Assembly: GCA_004352715.1 (NCBI GenBank)
Contig: SCFE01000014.1
Span: forward strand, 2,827,711 to 2,859,342
DNA: 31,632 nt
Reading direction: 5' to 3'
Origin: Hofstenia miamia
Lineage: Eukaryota > Xenacoelomorpha > Acoela
The position numbers were made by a program, and so were the translations under genes. Each line of letters starts with the position of its first letter. Position 1 is the stretch's first letter. Shown piece after piece: positions 8,104 through 19,200 of the stretch. The notes under the pieces were generated by a model. That model was not told the origin of the DNA, searched no databases, and saw only the letters and a list, made by a program, of their open reading frames with translations.

Positions 8104-10089
8104 TGTAGCATCCACTACAAAGTGTTGATGTAGGTTAAATGATTCTTTAAATTGTTATTCCCTATTCTACTTGGGTAGGGATGTTCACATATTAGCTATT
8201 TGTTGCATGTATTTCTGTTAATCTTCATTTAACTGAAATAACTGAATACTGTTTAGGTACTTCGTCATTATAGCCCTTCTCCATGATTGATGTATAGGTG
8301 GCCTCTGGCCGACTCTGATCTCTGCATCACCTCATTGTGTTTCCATTGTTGAAGTAGGTAACTCCCAACCTCAGCTCAACAAAGTTCTTATGTGTTCCCT
8401 ATCCTAACTTGGTGTAGTTCTCAATGCTAATTGTAACTGACTTATACTCAATTTGTATTGTGTATTTATGTCACTTCTCAACCTTGCAATGTCACTAGCT
8501 GCTTAATAATTATTACTTTAGCCATTACCAAAAACTATTGGGTTTGATTAAGTTAATTAAAATAAGTTACATAATAACTTGCAGCTTCCTACTTAGCATA
8601 TGTGGTCAAATTGAGAAAAAAGAAAGAAGAAACCAAGACTGAATATTAAAATAAAATATTAATTGTNNNNNNNNNNNNNNNNNNNNNNNNNNNNNNNNNN
8701 NNNNNNNNNNNNNNNNNNNNNNNNNNNNNNNNNNNNNNNNNNNNNNNNNNNNNNNNNNNNNNNNNNNNNNNNNNNNNNNNNNNNNNNNNNNNNNNNNNNN
8801 NNNNNNNNNNNNNNNNNNNNNNNNNNNNNNNNNNNNNNNNNNNNNNNNNNNNNNNNNNNNNNNNNNNNNNNNNNNNNNNNNNNNNNNNNNNNNNNNNNNN
8901 NNNNNNNNNNNNNNNNNNNNNNNNNNNNNNNNNNNNNNNNNNNNNNNNNNNNNNNNNNNNNNNNNNNNNNNNNNNNNNNNNNNNNNNNNNNNNNNNNNNN
9001 NNNNNNNNNNNNNNNNNNNNNNNNNNNNNNNNNNNNNNNNNNNNNNNNNNNNNNNNNNNNNNNNNNNNNNNNNNNNNNNNNNNNNNNNNNNNNNNNNNNN
9101 NNNNNNNNNNNNNNNNNNNNNNNNNNNNNNNNNNNNNNNNNNNNNNNNNNNNNNNNNNNNNNNNNNNNNNNNNNNNNNNNNNNNNNNNNNNNNNNNNNNN
9201 NNNNNNNNNNNNNNNNNNNNNNNNNNNNNNNNNNNNNNNNNNNNNNNNNNNNNNNNNNNNNNNNNNNNNNNNNNNNNNNNNNNNNNNNNNNNNNNNNNNN
9301 NNNNNNNNNNNNNNNNNNNNNNNNNNNNNNNNNNNNNNNNNNNNNNNNNNNNNNNNNNNNNNNNNNNNNNNNNNNNNNNNNNNNNNNNNNNNNNNNNNNN
9401 NNNNNNNNNNNNNNNNNNNNNNNNNNNNNNNNNNNNNNNNNNNNNNNNNNNNNNNNNNNNNNNNNNNNNNNNNNNNNNNNNNNNNNNNNNNNNNNNNNNN
9501 NNNNNNNNNNNNNNNNNNNNNNNNNNNNNNNNNNNNNNNNNNNNNNNNNNNNNNNNNNNNNNNNNNNNNNNNNNNNNNNNNNNNNNNNNNNNNNNNNNNN
9601 NNNNNNNNNNNNNNNNNNNNNNNNNNNNNNNNNNNNNNNNNNNNNNNNNNNNNNNNNNNNNNNNNNCCAGCCACTACTTGACACAACTTGCCTAGCTGCA
9701 CATTTTATTAAATAATCAAACCAGATAAATGAAGAATGAAAATAAAATAAACTCCGAAGAATTTATTGTTCATCAAATTTCTCATTAAATTCAAAGCTAT
9801 TTATTTAAAAATTTTAAAGTACCTGCTGATTTTGAATTTCAAATAAATCTTCTGCCAATATGGCTGTTCAAACGTAAGCGTAATTTTGCTCGTTGCAATT
9901 TGTCAAATATTACTTACTCGGCTAATATGTTTCTCTTAATTTGCACAATATTGTAACTTGGTTGCATCTTACAAAATGAATAGAATAATTAACTAAATTT
10001 TACAATCATATTTCTGATTATATTTAATCACTGTAATCATTCAACGTTAATCCTTTGTTTGCAGCTATTCTTTTTTGGATGATGCTACA
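8104..10089 (-). repeat. LTR material at the 3' end of element A, with an inverted piece and a gap
   Basis: Three parts. Bases 8104-8592 match the downstream (U5) part of the type I LTR in minus orientation. Bases 8594-8666 match the start of an LTR in the opposite orientation (compare the reverse complement of about 24135-24070). After 1000 Ns (8667-9666), bases 9667-10089 return to minus orientation and end at the LTR start TGTAGCATCATCC (10089 downward). The two flanks therefore belong to the same LTR type, but the middle holds an inverted junction. Confidence 0.7.
8667..9666. other. 1000-base assembly gap of unknown true size
   Basis: Exactly 1000 Ns, which suggests a default placeholder. 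It lies in LTR sequence next to an orientation switch. Open frames drawn through it are meaningless. Confidence 0.9.
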
Positions 10090-10109
10090 TTATCAGTTCT
10101 CTTTTGAAA

Positions 10110-11760
10110 TAGTCTGGTATTGCAATGCATTGTTGCTTGCTTCGGCGTACAATAATCAATTTCTGTTTATCTTCCACTTATAACATTCATAGTATCCCGC
10201 TGTCAGTTTTGATAGTGTTGTCTGAGGTTCTTTTATCTTTTTTATGATTTCACTGAGGATTATGTCATCTCTCTGTTTATCTACTACTTCTTTTTCAGAT
10301 ATTTCCTCCCTCATTAGTATTGGTAGCACGGCTTGACTTTTTTTGTCCACATTTATTTCTGGCAATCCTTCATATTTGGTGTGTGGCAAGAACTGGAATT
10401 GTTTTTTCTCTTCATCTATTTTTACTGCATCTCTCTGATATTCTGGTAGCAACGTCTAGAAGTCTGCATTGTTATGTAAGGTGCCTTTCCTTTGCTCAAT
10501 TGTGAATGTGAATTTGTTCAAGTATTTGATCCATCATGATACTATTTCAGAATTATCTCCAGAAAACTTCTTCAACCATGCCAGTCTGCTGTTGTCTGTG
10601 CACAGCCTAAATTCTCTACCAATGAAGAAGTGTCGAAATTTTTTTATACTTTTGATTAGTGCCAGCATCTCTACTTTGGTAGATCCGTAGTTTTCTTTGC
10701 TTGCTCTCAACTTACAACTGAAAAATTGAATGAGGACCTCTTTTCCATTTTTTATTTGTCCCAGCATGGCCCCAATCGCCACTTTACTTGTGTTGCATTC
10801 CAATATAAACTGTTCATTGTAGTCCAGTGTGTTAAGTGATGATAGCTTTGCCAGTTCTTCCTTGATGTTATCTAGTTCTTCCTGCTCCTGCCAGGTCCAT
10901 ATGAACAGTACTGATTTCCTCATCATTCTGGTCATCTTTGCTGTCTTGCCAGCTATGTTCGGAATGAAAGTCCTGTAGTAGTTGAAGAATCCCATTATTC
11001 TCTGTATATCTCTCTTGTTGTTGGCCTTTTCTATTTTACAGATCATTTCTCCGGCGTTATCTTTCATGCATATCCTGCCTTTCTCTATTGTTCTTTCCAG
11101 AAACACTATTTTCTCTTTGAGAATGTCGCATTTGTTCCTGTTAATACAAAGTTCTGCGTTCTCCAATATTGTTAATATTCTCTCTAATTTTTCCAGATGT
11201 TCTTGGATCATATCACTAGTTACTATGATATCATCTATATAGGCGTCACCCCCTTCCTCCATTCTGTGTGTCTTGTTCTTTAACACTTTTGTAATATATC
11301 TCTGAAAGGTTGCTGGTGCTTTACACAGCACGAATGCCATATATATCCATTTGTATAACCCACAGGGGGTTATGAATACTGTCTTCTCAATATCGTCTTC
11401 TTCCATCTTTACCTGCCAGTAGGCTTTGCATAGATCTAGTGTTGTGAAATATTTATGCTTACTGGCCTCGTAGAGCATGTCCTCTATCCGTGGTAGGGGA
11501 TATGAATCCTTTTTTGTCACCTCATTTAATTTACGAAAATCTATGCATAGGCAATACTTGTCTCCTTGCTTCACGAATACAATTGGTGCTGCATATGGGC
11601 TCTCACTTGGGCAGATGATTTTATTGTCAAGTAGTTCCTTCAGTATGTGATTGTATTCATCTTTCATTTGTTCAGGTACCCTTCTTACTGGTAGCTTAAT
11701 TGGTTTGTCGGTTGTTGTAACTATTCTGTGTTTTTTGCCCACTGCTTGCCCATGCTTATC
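10110..11760 (-). pseudogene. element A pol: reverse transcriptase, RNase H and start of integrase
   Basis: The frame from 11742 to 10534 encodes 402 residues. RT: FTTLDLCKAYWQ with Asp103, PATFQR, and active site YIDD at 168-171. RNase H: the first acidic position reads ECNTS (Asn317 where Asp is usual), Glu358 in TKVEML and Asp383 in CTDNS. A TGA stop follows. The same frame resumes as connection and integrase N-terminal sequence (WIKYLNKFTFTIEQRKG..., then the block at 10452-10156 with SEIIKKIKEP), interrupted by a TAG. Compared with element E, similarity ends at about 10110, before the HHCC zinc finger, so the integrase zinc finger and DDE core are absent. The RT motifs are intact, but the polyprotein cannot be made. 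Confidence 0.9.
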
Positions 11761-12781
11761 TCTCCATAGTTAAATATATGCTTGTGTTTTTCCAACAATT
11801 TCCTTAATTGCGTGATCTCCTGTTCTTCCAAATGTGGGTAGTCTTCATTGTTTATCTCAAGTGTTCTGTATATATCTTCCTCTTCTGCTTTTGTCCCTAT
11901 GCCCTTGAGTTGGCCTTTGGGAGTACTCACGACTTTGATGGTCTTTGTCCACTCACACTTTAGTCGGCCATGTGGAGTACTATCTGTTTTCATTTGCAAG
12001 TCTTTGAGTCGACCATACAAATTACTTGCTCCATCATCATCTCATATTGCCTTCCAGATGAGTCTGATGTTCAATTTGATGTACTTCCCATATATTCTTA
12101 CTTGAGATTTCTTTAGATTAACATTCAGATTCATAGTGTTAAGGATTGGTATTCTTCCCTTTCCCTGCTTAACTGTATAAACACTAGATGTAATTGATAA
12201 TCTTTTGGTGTTGATGCCTTTGTTATCATATAGCATTATATCAGCTGTTATTGAATCCTCCATCTCGATTGTGTGCATCTTCTATTGGTGTGGCTGCAAA
12301 TGGATATCCTCCTTTAGTTTGAATGTGATCATTTTCTGCTTCCCTTGTTCTTCTTTGATCTCCATTTCTTCTTCTCTCTGTTTTATAGTTCTGTTGGTGT
12401 AATTGATGACACATCCATTTTTTGTCAAAAAATCGTCACCCAGGAAGACTTCATATGGCAAAAGTTTGTTATGTGTGTCCACCACCACCAAAGACTGTTT
12501 GAATGTTGTGTTAGCAATTCTCATCTGTACTGCATTTATCATTCCATTTGTATCAATATATTCTCCTGATGCTTGAATTAGTCTCTTATTGCAGCAGCTC
12601 AAATCTTCCCATTTAAATCCTAGCTTTGTAGCACATTCATCAGTAATTATCAATGTTGCTGCTCCAGTATCGATTGTTGCTTTAGTCATTACTGCATTGA
12701 TTGCTATCATTATCATATTTATTGTATCAAGATTCATCAGGATCATTATCAATGCATGGTTTTTATGAGTTGGCACTCTAA
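11721..12781 (-). pseudogene. element A aspartic protease and protease-RT linker
   Basis: Retropepsin-type protease with active site IDTGAATLI (Asp36 of the frame beginning at 12776) and the downstream VFLGDDFLTKNG block (about 12450-12415) that stands for the conserved ILG(M/D)xFL motif. It lies in the -1 frame relative to gag and reads back to the gag stop without interruption, as expected for a gag-pro frameshift. Two in-frame stops (12284-12282 and about 12042) break the linker, and the RT frame is reached by a further shift near 11740. The linker matches no domain I know. Confidence 0.85.
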
Positions 12782-14277
12782 CTAGTTTTCTGACTCCTTG
12801 TTGGTTGGCAATACTTTGTGCATTTCGTCTTCTGTTTGCAGTACATCCTCCTCATCATAGTAAGCTTCTTCGTCCCCAATTACATTTATTTGCTTTAGGC
12901 TGTCCGGTTTTTTGTGGCCTTTCTGTCCACAGCCATAACACTTGACGTCTTTCTCTTTTACCTTTCTGGTCTTTCTGTCTTTTCCTTTTACCTTTGTGAT
13001 TTTTTCTGGTTTCATTTTGTTGCAGGTTTTATTTGGGATGCGTGGTTTGAGGTTGTTTCTCTATGCCATGCAGCCTTTTCATATATTCATGCTTTATTTT
13101 CAATAGTTGCTTGTATATTGACCACTTTCCTGATCATTCTTTCTAGCTTATCATCTATGTTGCATTTAATCTCAAACTGTGTCCTAATGCTTTCAGGCAT
13201 CCCTTTGCAGATATGTGAGAACAGATCATACTTAGAATATCTATTTTCTCTTGAACTCAGCATTAGTAGTTGTTCAACTTGTTGAATGTAATTTCAAATG
13301 TCATCTGTTTTTTTCATTTTTGTCACATTCAGGATAATTCTGTCAAGTATAGCAGGAGTCTTGCTGCTGCTGCCTGTTGGCTCACTTTGTGCTCTCCCAT
13401 TGTTAATTCAAACATTTGTAGCCATTTGGAGAAGGTTATAACCATCTACCCTTCCATTAAACTTTGGTAGTGTTGCTTTGCAAGGTATTGTATCATTAGT
13501 TGTCATTTGTGGTAAAATTGAATTTTCATATTTGGGTTTTTTGTGGTTCTTTACTGTGTCTTCCTCTTGTAGTTGTGTAGTCAATGCCTTTTTAATTCTG
13601 TTTATGATTTTTTGTTTTTCAGCATCTGAGTCTTCATTGGATTCCTTGTCTGTCACCTGTTTAGAAGCCAGTATGTGTGATGCTTGCAACTTGCTTTCTT
13701 TTCTTGAATGAAATTCTATTTCATGGGTTCACATATTACCTCTGTTCTTTTCTTCCGTCAACTGTAGTAGTCTTAATTTGTCTTTCAGTTGCTCCAATTC
13801 TCATGCTTGTAGATCATTATCCTCTATTAACTGTCTATTTGTCCTTTCCAGTTCCTGATTTTTTTTTCTGCCACTGCTGATTCTGTTCTAAGAATCTTTT
13901 ATTGGACTCCAACAATTGATGAGTGAGGAGTTTGATCTTGTTTTGAAATAACTCGCTTTGTTTGTTTAATTGCATCTCCATGTTTAATCTAATTTCACTC
14001 AATATGGTTTTGTTTTGTCATTCCATCTCTTTAAATTTGCTGGTTAGTTGTTCTATTTCATGTTTTAGGAGTGCTTCATTTTCTTGGCTCTTCCTCAGCA
14101 TCTCAATTATCTCTGGTGGGTTTGTCTTTGGGGGGTTCATCTCTGAAGGTGAATTAAGAGGTTGCAATTCCATGTCAGAGGATGAGTTCTCACCAAAGTA
14201 GGGTGATGATCATATTGTTCAGGGGTTACTGCCTTGGTTGCAGTTTTCTTTTCACTGCCTTTCTTACCTTTTGTCAT
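12782..14277 (-). pseudogene. element A gag, frameshifted
   Basis: Starts at MTKGKKGSEKK (codon 14277-14275), about 210 bases after the primer-binding site. It contains Gln/Lys-rich coiled-coil-like stretches, then a capsid block KATLPKFNGRVDGYN (near 13460) that continues in other frames with remnants matching element B (HKVSQQAAAARLLLYL). Near the end is a zinc knuckle at 12940-12899, CYGCGQKGHKKPDS, in which the last Cys of CX2CX4HX4C is Ser. An acidic tail (DEEAYYDEEDVLQTEDEM) and a TAG stop follow. The bases before the stop read AGAAAAC, not the slippery heptamer seen in B and E. Several frameshifts make it non-functional. Confidence 0.8.
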
Positions 14278-14485
14278 GTTTTCTTTCTGGTTTGTAGTGG
14301 TCCTCCTTCTTGATCACAATTCCAGGATTTTGTTGAAGTGCTTTGGTTTGGTTTTGGGTAATTCTCTCTTAACTAGTTTGTTTTTCATGTAGCTGTGTGT
14401 TGCTTCCTTCCACTTTCACTTATAGATCTTGTCATAGTATGTGGGTAGTTTAATTGAATGTTTCTTCTAAAAGTTGCTATTTTTG

Positions 14486-14501
14486 GCTGTCATGGTTGCC
14501 A
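14486..14501 (-). other. primer-binding site of element A (decayed tRNA-Arg type)
   Basis: The plus-strand sequence GCTGTCATGGTTGCCA directly precedes the LTR boundary at 14502. It differs from the element B site CCTGTCACGGTCGCCA at three positions, two of which are CpG-to-TpG changes. Confidence 0.7.
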
Positions 14502-15650
14502 TGCAACATCCTCTACCAGGCATCATTAGAGTATATTCTTTTGTTACTATATAACCTTAGTCATAGTTGTGTGGGTAGGGATTTACTTTAACTCAATACT
14601 GCTTTAGCTTTTGTTTCTATTAGCAAAATGTAACTAGATTTAACTGTTCACTATTTAGGTGATGAAGCCATGCAGCAATGTCTCCAATGATTGATAATGG
14701 GCATCTGCCTGAAGCTGATCTCCACATCCAGTTTCACCAATCCTTCAATGTTCCATTTGGTTTAGTTCCACATCTCAGCCGATTGATACAATTTATGTGT
14801 ATCCTATCCTAGCTCAGTGCATACTCAAGACATGACACAATTCGACTTAGACTCTATTTTGAAAAAGTATTTCATTTGTTTGCAACCTGACTTGTTACTA
14901 GCTGCTTAATTAATGTTACATGTAGCCATTACTGAAATATATTGGCTTTACTAAATGTATTAATATCAAGCAGCTTCCTAACCTACATTTATAATGTAAT
15001 ACATGTTTGGTCACTTTATTGGTCGCTTATGACTCACTAATTTGGACCTAAAACAATATTAATATATTCCCTAGGTTTTGGTTATCCAACTGTTTCATGC
15101 AATTAATTATTTTAATACATGTATTCAGTGATCACTATTCGTCTAAATAAGAGAAAAACCCTTACACCTAATTTAAGTGCACTTTTGTGATCTGGCACTG
15201 AAATCCTAGAATTGATCTTGATAATGGATCCAGACCACTACTAAACACCACTTGTTTAGCTCAACATCATATTAAATAATCAAACCATTATAGTAGAACA
15301 AAATAAGAATTCCAAATAAAATTCTTTATCAATTGCTTACAATGTTTAGTTCCTATTTATAGCAAATCCAGAAAAGTACTTGTTGATTTCATATTTAAAC
15401 TTCTCACCTGCAAAGATGGTGGCTAAAAATAATGGAAGCAATTTCGCCCCTTCATTTTCCAAAAAGTATTATTATCAACTGATACTAATCTCTTGTTTTT
15501 GACACATATTGTTTCTTGTTTGCATAATACAAATAAATCTAAATTAATCTAATTGATCTAAATATAATCTTTCTAATCATCATTTCTTTGATCTTATTCT
15601 CATCTCTGGTCAACATTTGCAGCTTTTAGATTGATTTGGATGATGCTACA
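14502..15650 (-). repeat. 5' LTR of element A (type I, 1149 bp)
   Basis: On the minus strand it begins TGTAGCATCATCC at 15650 and ends ...GATGTTGCA at 14502, next to the primer-binding site. It shares ordered landmarks with the LTRs at 22996-24149 and 24150-24996 (TATA box, GCAGCTTCC motif, AACTGACTTA-like block). Its length matches the 1154-bp LTR at 22996-24149. Confidence 0.8.
15354..15361 (-). promoter_or_regulatory. TATA box of the element A 5' LTR
   Basis: TATAAATA on the minus strand, 289 bases from the LTR start. Equivalent boxes lie about 300 bases from the start in the LTRs at 24149 and 24996, so position and sequence are conserved. Confidence 0.6.
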
Positions 15651-17912
15651 AGATGTCTTCCCACAAATTAACAATTGTCTTATGTTGCTTACCCTTTTAT
15701 AAATGCTATAAACTATAATCCCCATAGATTTTACATGGGACTGAGATTGTTGCCAATCTAGAATATGCAGGGGGCATTGGTAATTTGTCATTATTTGCTG
15801 GTTCAGCCTTGATGTTTGTCAATCTTTCATGCATGTTTTGCATTGTAGATTGATTCTATTGGAAAGTGGAAGGTATTATTAGATACTGTGACAACAATAT
15901 ATGACTACATGGTTGGAAAATAACTGTGATGTTCTCATGTACTACTTGATTTCTTGTTTAAGCTGCAGACATCTTAGGTCAATCTCTCAAGTTCTTAATA
16001 AGTAGAATCACTTTTCTAAATAATCAGATGTGCCCATAAAGAGACACAAATAGGGTGATTTGCATCACATTTAAACCTAAAAATTGTTTACCTAAAATTA
16101 ATTGACTATCTATTTCTTGCTACTAGTATCTTAATTGCTCATACATTATTTGAAGAGTTCAATTACAATTGAGCTGTGATCCAATTTTATGTTAGCTGAG
16201 TGTTTTTGTTCAAAGCTTGAAGTCAAATTTCATTTGAATTTTCTGGAATTCAATCTTAAAAATCATGGTTTTGTGTCATATATCTGATTTCAATTATCTT
16301 CAAAATGCAAAATATCAATCCTCTTCACATTTTTGTGTTCCCATTTGTGAATTATTTCTCCTAATACATTCTCATAATACAAATTTTTACATACTGAATC
16401 ATCTATCTATAGTGATTAATTTGCTAAACTTGGAGGCTTATCACTAATGGAAGTAGTAAAGGCTGAGTGACAGAGGTTACACTTTTTTTCTGATTTGTTA
16501 AGAGGGGACCTTTGACCATTGCCAGCTCTTTGATATTAATGGGGGGCGTTGTAGTGACCTCATGGAAATTGTCCTTTTGTGTTGATTCATGTACTTTTAC
16601 TAGTTTTTGTGTTATTTACAGAGGGCCAATTTAGTTTGCATATTTACTTTGTTGCACACATCTTTCTATTATTAGTTAATATACATGACATTGTTAGCTG
16701 ACCATTTACTTTGTGTTTTTCATAATTCATTGTTGAATAATGAATAATGTACTCATCTGAAAAACGTCCATGCATTTCTAATGATTAACAATTGGTGTAA
16801 TTAATTTCATTTTTTTCTATACATTACATGCAAAGGTCTACATTTCATTTTATAAATATGCTGCTATTTCATTGTAAGAAATTCCCAATTTTTCTAAGGA
16901 TTAATATCTACAATTGTTGTAATTAATTCATTATCACCAATGTTTCCTATCTATAAAGAATTCCATGTCATTATTTCTTTTTTGTTATTATCCAACATTC
17001 AAAATGGGGAAATATTTGCCATACTTAAACATTACAAGCATATGAAATATAGACTTACATGATAAAAAATAATGATACATGTGATGCTAATATTAAAGAA
17101 GTAATTTGTTTTTCAGGGGCTATTCATTTCATGCAAAGAGTTACAATTCATTCTTCAAATACATTGCTACACTTCATTGCAAAAATTCTTACATTTAATT
17201 TGTTTTTTACTAATATCCAATGTACAAAATGGAAAAATATTCCCAATACTTAAACATTACAGACATATGAAATATAGACTTACATGATAAAGGCCATATG
17301 GTTTTCCAAAAAATTATACATGTGATGCTATTAGTAGGATTTATACATATACATGCTTTCATTAATACACTAGTATTATATTAGTTTTACAAAGCAGTCT
17401 TCTTTTTGCATTTTTTTTTGTTTTACATATTTTCAGGGGCGTACACATTTACTGACTGCTACATCTTTTGTTGACTTTGCACATTTTTTAAATTTTATTT
17501 GGTTTATTACTCCTGTGTGGATGTATACATTACATGGCTTTTCTGCTTTGCACTGCATTTATAGCTTTAATGTATGTATTCCTTATCTGCCCATATTGTA
17601 GTTGGTATAGAAATGATAACATACTTGTAATCAACCTGTAGTTGATGTTGGTTTTTCCAAATGATAGATATGATTTCCAATCATTAAACTAGTCACAATT
17701 ACATGTTGAGATTGCCATCTAAAAATGCAAAATGCTTGTAATTAGATAGTAAATAGTATATGCAAAAATACACACACCTGGTATTTAAAAGATGGACTGC
17801 AAAGATTTTTTAAAAAATTATGAAATAATAATTTGTAGGTGTAAAACAATGCCTATGAAATCACTTAAATGTGGTATATACTTTACTATGACTTCAAAAA
17901 TTTGTTGCATAT
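15651..17912. other. non-coding region between LTR clusters
   Basis: No credible coding frame; open frames at 15600-15791, 16265-16447 and 17059-17253 have no recognisable features. It holds diverged tandem repeats (16776-17440) and a purine run followed by TGTAGTGACC at about 16539-16560. CpG is very rare, which suggests old decayed repeat sequence. Confidence 0.5.
16985..17440. repeat. diverged tandem repeat with a 225-bp period
   Basis: A block of about 80 bp (TATCCAA...CAAAATGG, ATACTTAAACATTACA, ATATAGACTTACATGATAAA) at 16985-17064 recurs at 17208-17289. ATACATGTGATGCTA and TTTCAGGGGC follow in both units. Just upstream, the motif TTGGTGTAATTAATTTCAT (about 16793) recurs about 120 bp later as TTGTTGTAATTAATTCAT. 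Confidence 0.7.
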
Positions 17913-18239
17913 TGTAGAATCTGTACAAGTAGATTTATAGACATATTCCAGTAATGCTGTCACAATTTCCTTTAATTAATCAGTTTAACCAACTGTACAA
18001 TTCCAACTAATCCAGCTTTCCATTCTTAGCAAGGTGAGGTATTACTAACAACTTGTTTAGATTGAAAGCAGCAAGATGTTTTCAGTGTTGAAACCCAATG
18101 CCAAGCACTGCAAATCAAGGAGGAGCTTAGAATGGTAAAGGATTACCAGTTACTGTGGAAGTGACTGTGACTCACAAACAAAGCTCATGGTGTGAAAGTG
18201 TTCTCAGTGATTGTGTATATAGATTCCTTAGTAATTTAG

Positions 18240-18388
18240 TGTATTGATTGTTCATGTTATAACTAATAATAGCAACAACTGAGGGTTCACAACTGGGGCA
18301 CATTAGCTTATTATAAATCATACATATAGATAGCCCTACATGTATAGATATATAACTCAACTCTGAGTACATGTGAACAATCAATACA
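18240..18388. repeat. 149-bp segment bounded by 14-bp perfect inverted repeats, copy 1
   Basis: TGTATTGATTGTTC (18240-18253) and its exact reverse complement (18375-18388). The same arms at the same spacing occur in the other type II LTR at 22562-22710, although the interior has diverged. Confidence 0.85.
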
Positions 18389-18883
18389 GTCAGCAGAAAT
18401 GGGAAGTTTACAGTCCTAATAAAGGTCACATATAATACTATCTAAAATAGTAATTACAATAAACACCATGTAATACAGTTCAGGGCTCATAGGCACCTCA
18501 TATGTGTAATAAAGTTCATTATAATTCCAAAGCAATTTGGATCTAAAGTGGGTTAGCCTAATGGTAGCTGTCTAGCTATTTGATGACATCTTTTATTATA
18601 GCAAATGGATCAATTGGAAAGCTACAACAAATAAAAACCCTTACACATAGACTTAACCTAAGAGCACACAGAGATAGTAGTCCCAACTACCACCCACACT
18701 GCATTTTGAATTGCTAAGTGTGTATCCACTCCAATAATCTCTTTATTTGAATCTGGGAACCACCAACAAACTACTCATGTGCTCAGACATTTAACTTTCC
18801 ATTGTCATATATAATCAAACCTAATAATACAAAATAAGAAATCAAATGAAGTAAATTCATCACCAAGTAAATCCATTGCATAC

Positions 18884-18891
18884 TATTTATA
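18884..18891 (-). promoter_or_regulatory. TATA box of the type II LTR at 17913-19080
   Basis: TATAAATA on the minus strand, 189 bases from the proposed LTR start at 19080. It has the same sequence as the type I LTR boxes but is closer to the LTR end. Confidence 0.5.
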
Positions 18892-19200
18892 ATCACTTTT
18901 CACAAAACACTTAAACATTCAGCATGGACATGTCCATTGATTCCATTTTGTTTACAATTCTTTCATCTGCTTTGATTCTGCAAAATCATTACTAATTAGC
19001 TGTAGTGAATTTTGTCTTTTAATTTTTCCAAACCATTTGCTGATAAACATACCTTAAGTTAAAATCATCCAAATGCCACAACAAAAGCAAAACCAATGTG
19101 TATAATTTTTACTTTAGTCAGTTGTTCATTAAAAGATATTTAAACACATGTTTATTATTAGTTCCTTTATGTAGTAACTGTAAAAAAACATGCACACTAG

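Larger units (their letters stand above)
8104..15650 (-). mobile_element. Ty3/Gypsy-type LTR retrotransposon A, defective
   Basis: Order on the minus strand: 5' LTR (15650-14502), primer-binding site (14501-14486), gag, protease, RT, RNase H, the start of integrase, then 3' LTR material (10089-8104). RT ahead of integrase defines the Ty3/Gypsy order. Defects include several frameshifts in gag, two in-frame stops between protease and RT, stops after RNase H and loss of the integrase core. The two LTR regions look strongly diverged from each other, and I could not match a 5-bp target duplication (AGATG on the right, ACTAG on the left), so this may be a composite of more than one insertion. Confidence 0.8.
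17913..19080 (-). repeat. type II LTR, about 1168 bp, minus orientation
   Basis: The left end TGTAGAATCT matches the LTR end next to the element B primer-binding site (22149). The rest matches 22149-22995 and then the shared right part (ACTTTCCATTGT..., TATA box). The proposed right end reads TGTGGCAT on the minus strand at 19080. No primer-binding site lies on its left and no purine tract on its right, so it may be a solo LTR. No matching target duplication was found (CATAT on the left, ACAAA on the right). The right boundary is less certain than the left. Confidence 0.65.

Noticed and set aside
8646-9715. Long open frames of about 340-350 residues on both strands
   Set aside because: Almost entirely the 1000-N gap.
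10320-14201. Several plus-strand open frames (for example 10982-11242, 11848-12105, 12914-13285, 13478-13711)
   Set aside because: They are antisense to element A gag and pol. Their Phe/Leu/Ser-rich composition is the mirror of Lys/Glu-rich coding sequence on the other strand.
18172-18429. 85-residue LTR frame (and 22428-22841) as a real LTR-encoded gene
   Set aside because: The frames resemble each other mainly where DNA is conserved, at the inverted-repeat arms. No start context or domain supports a protein; kept only as a remark in the hairpin finding.
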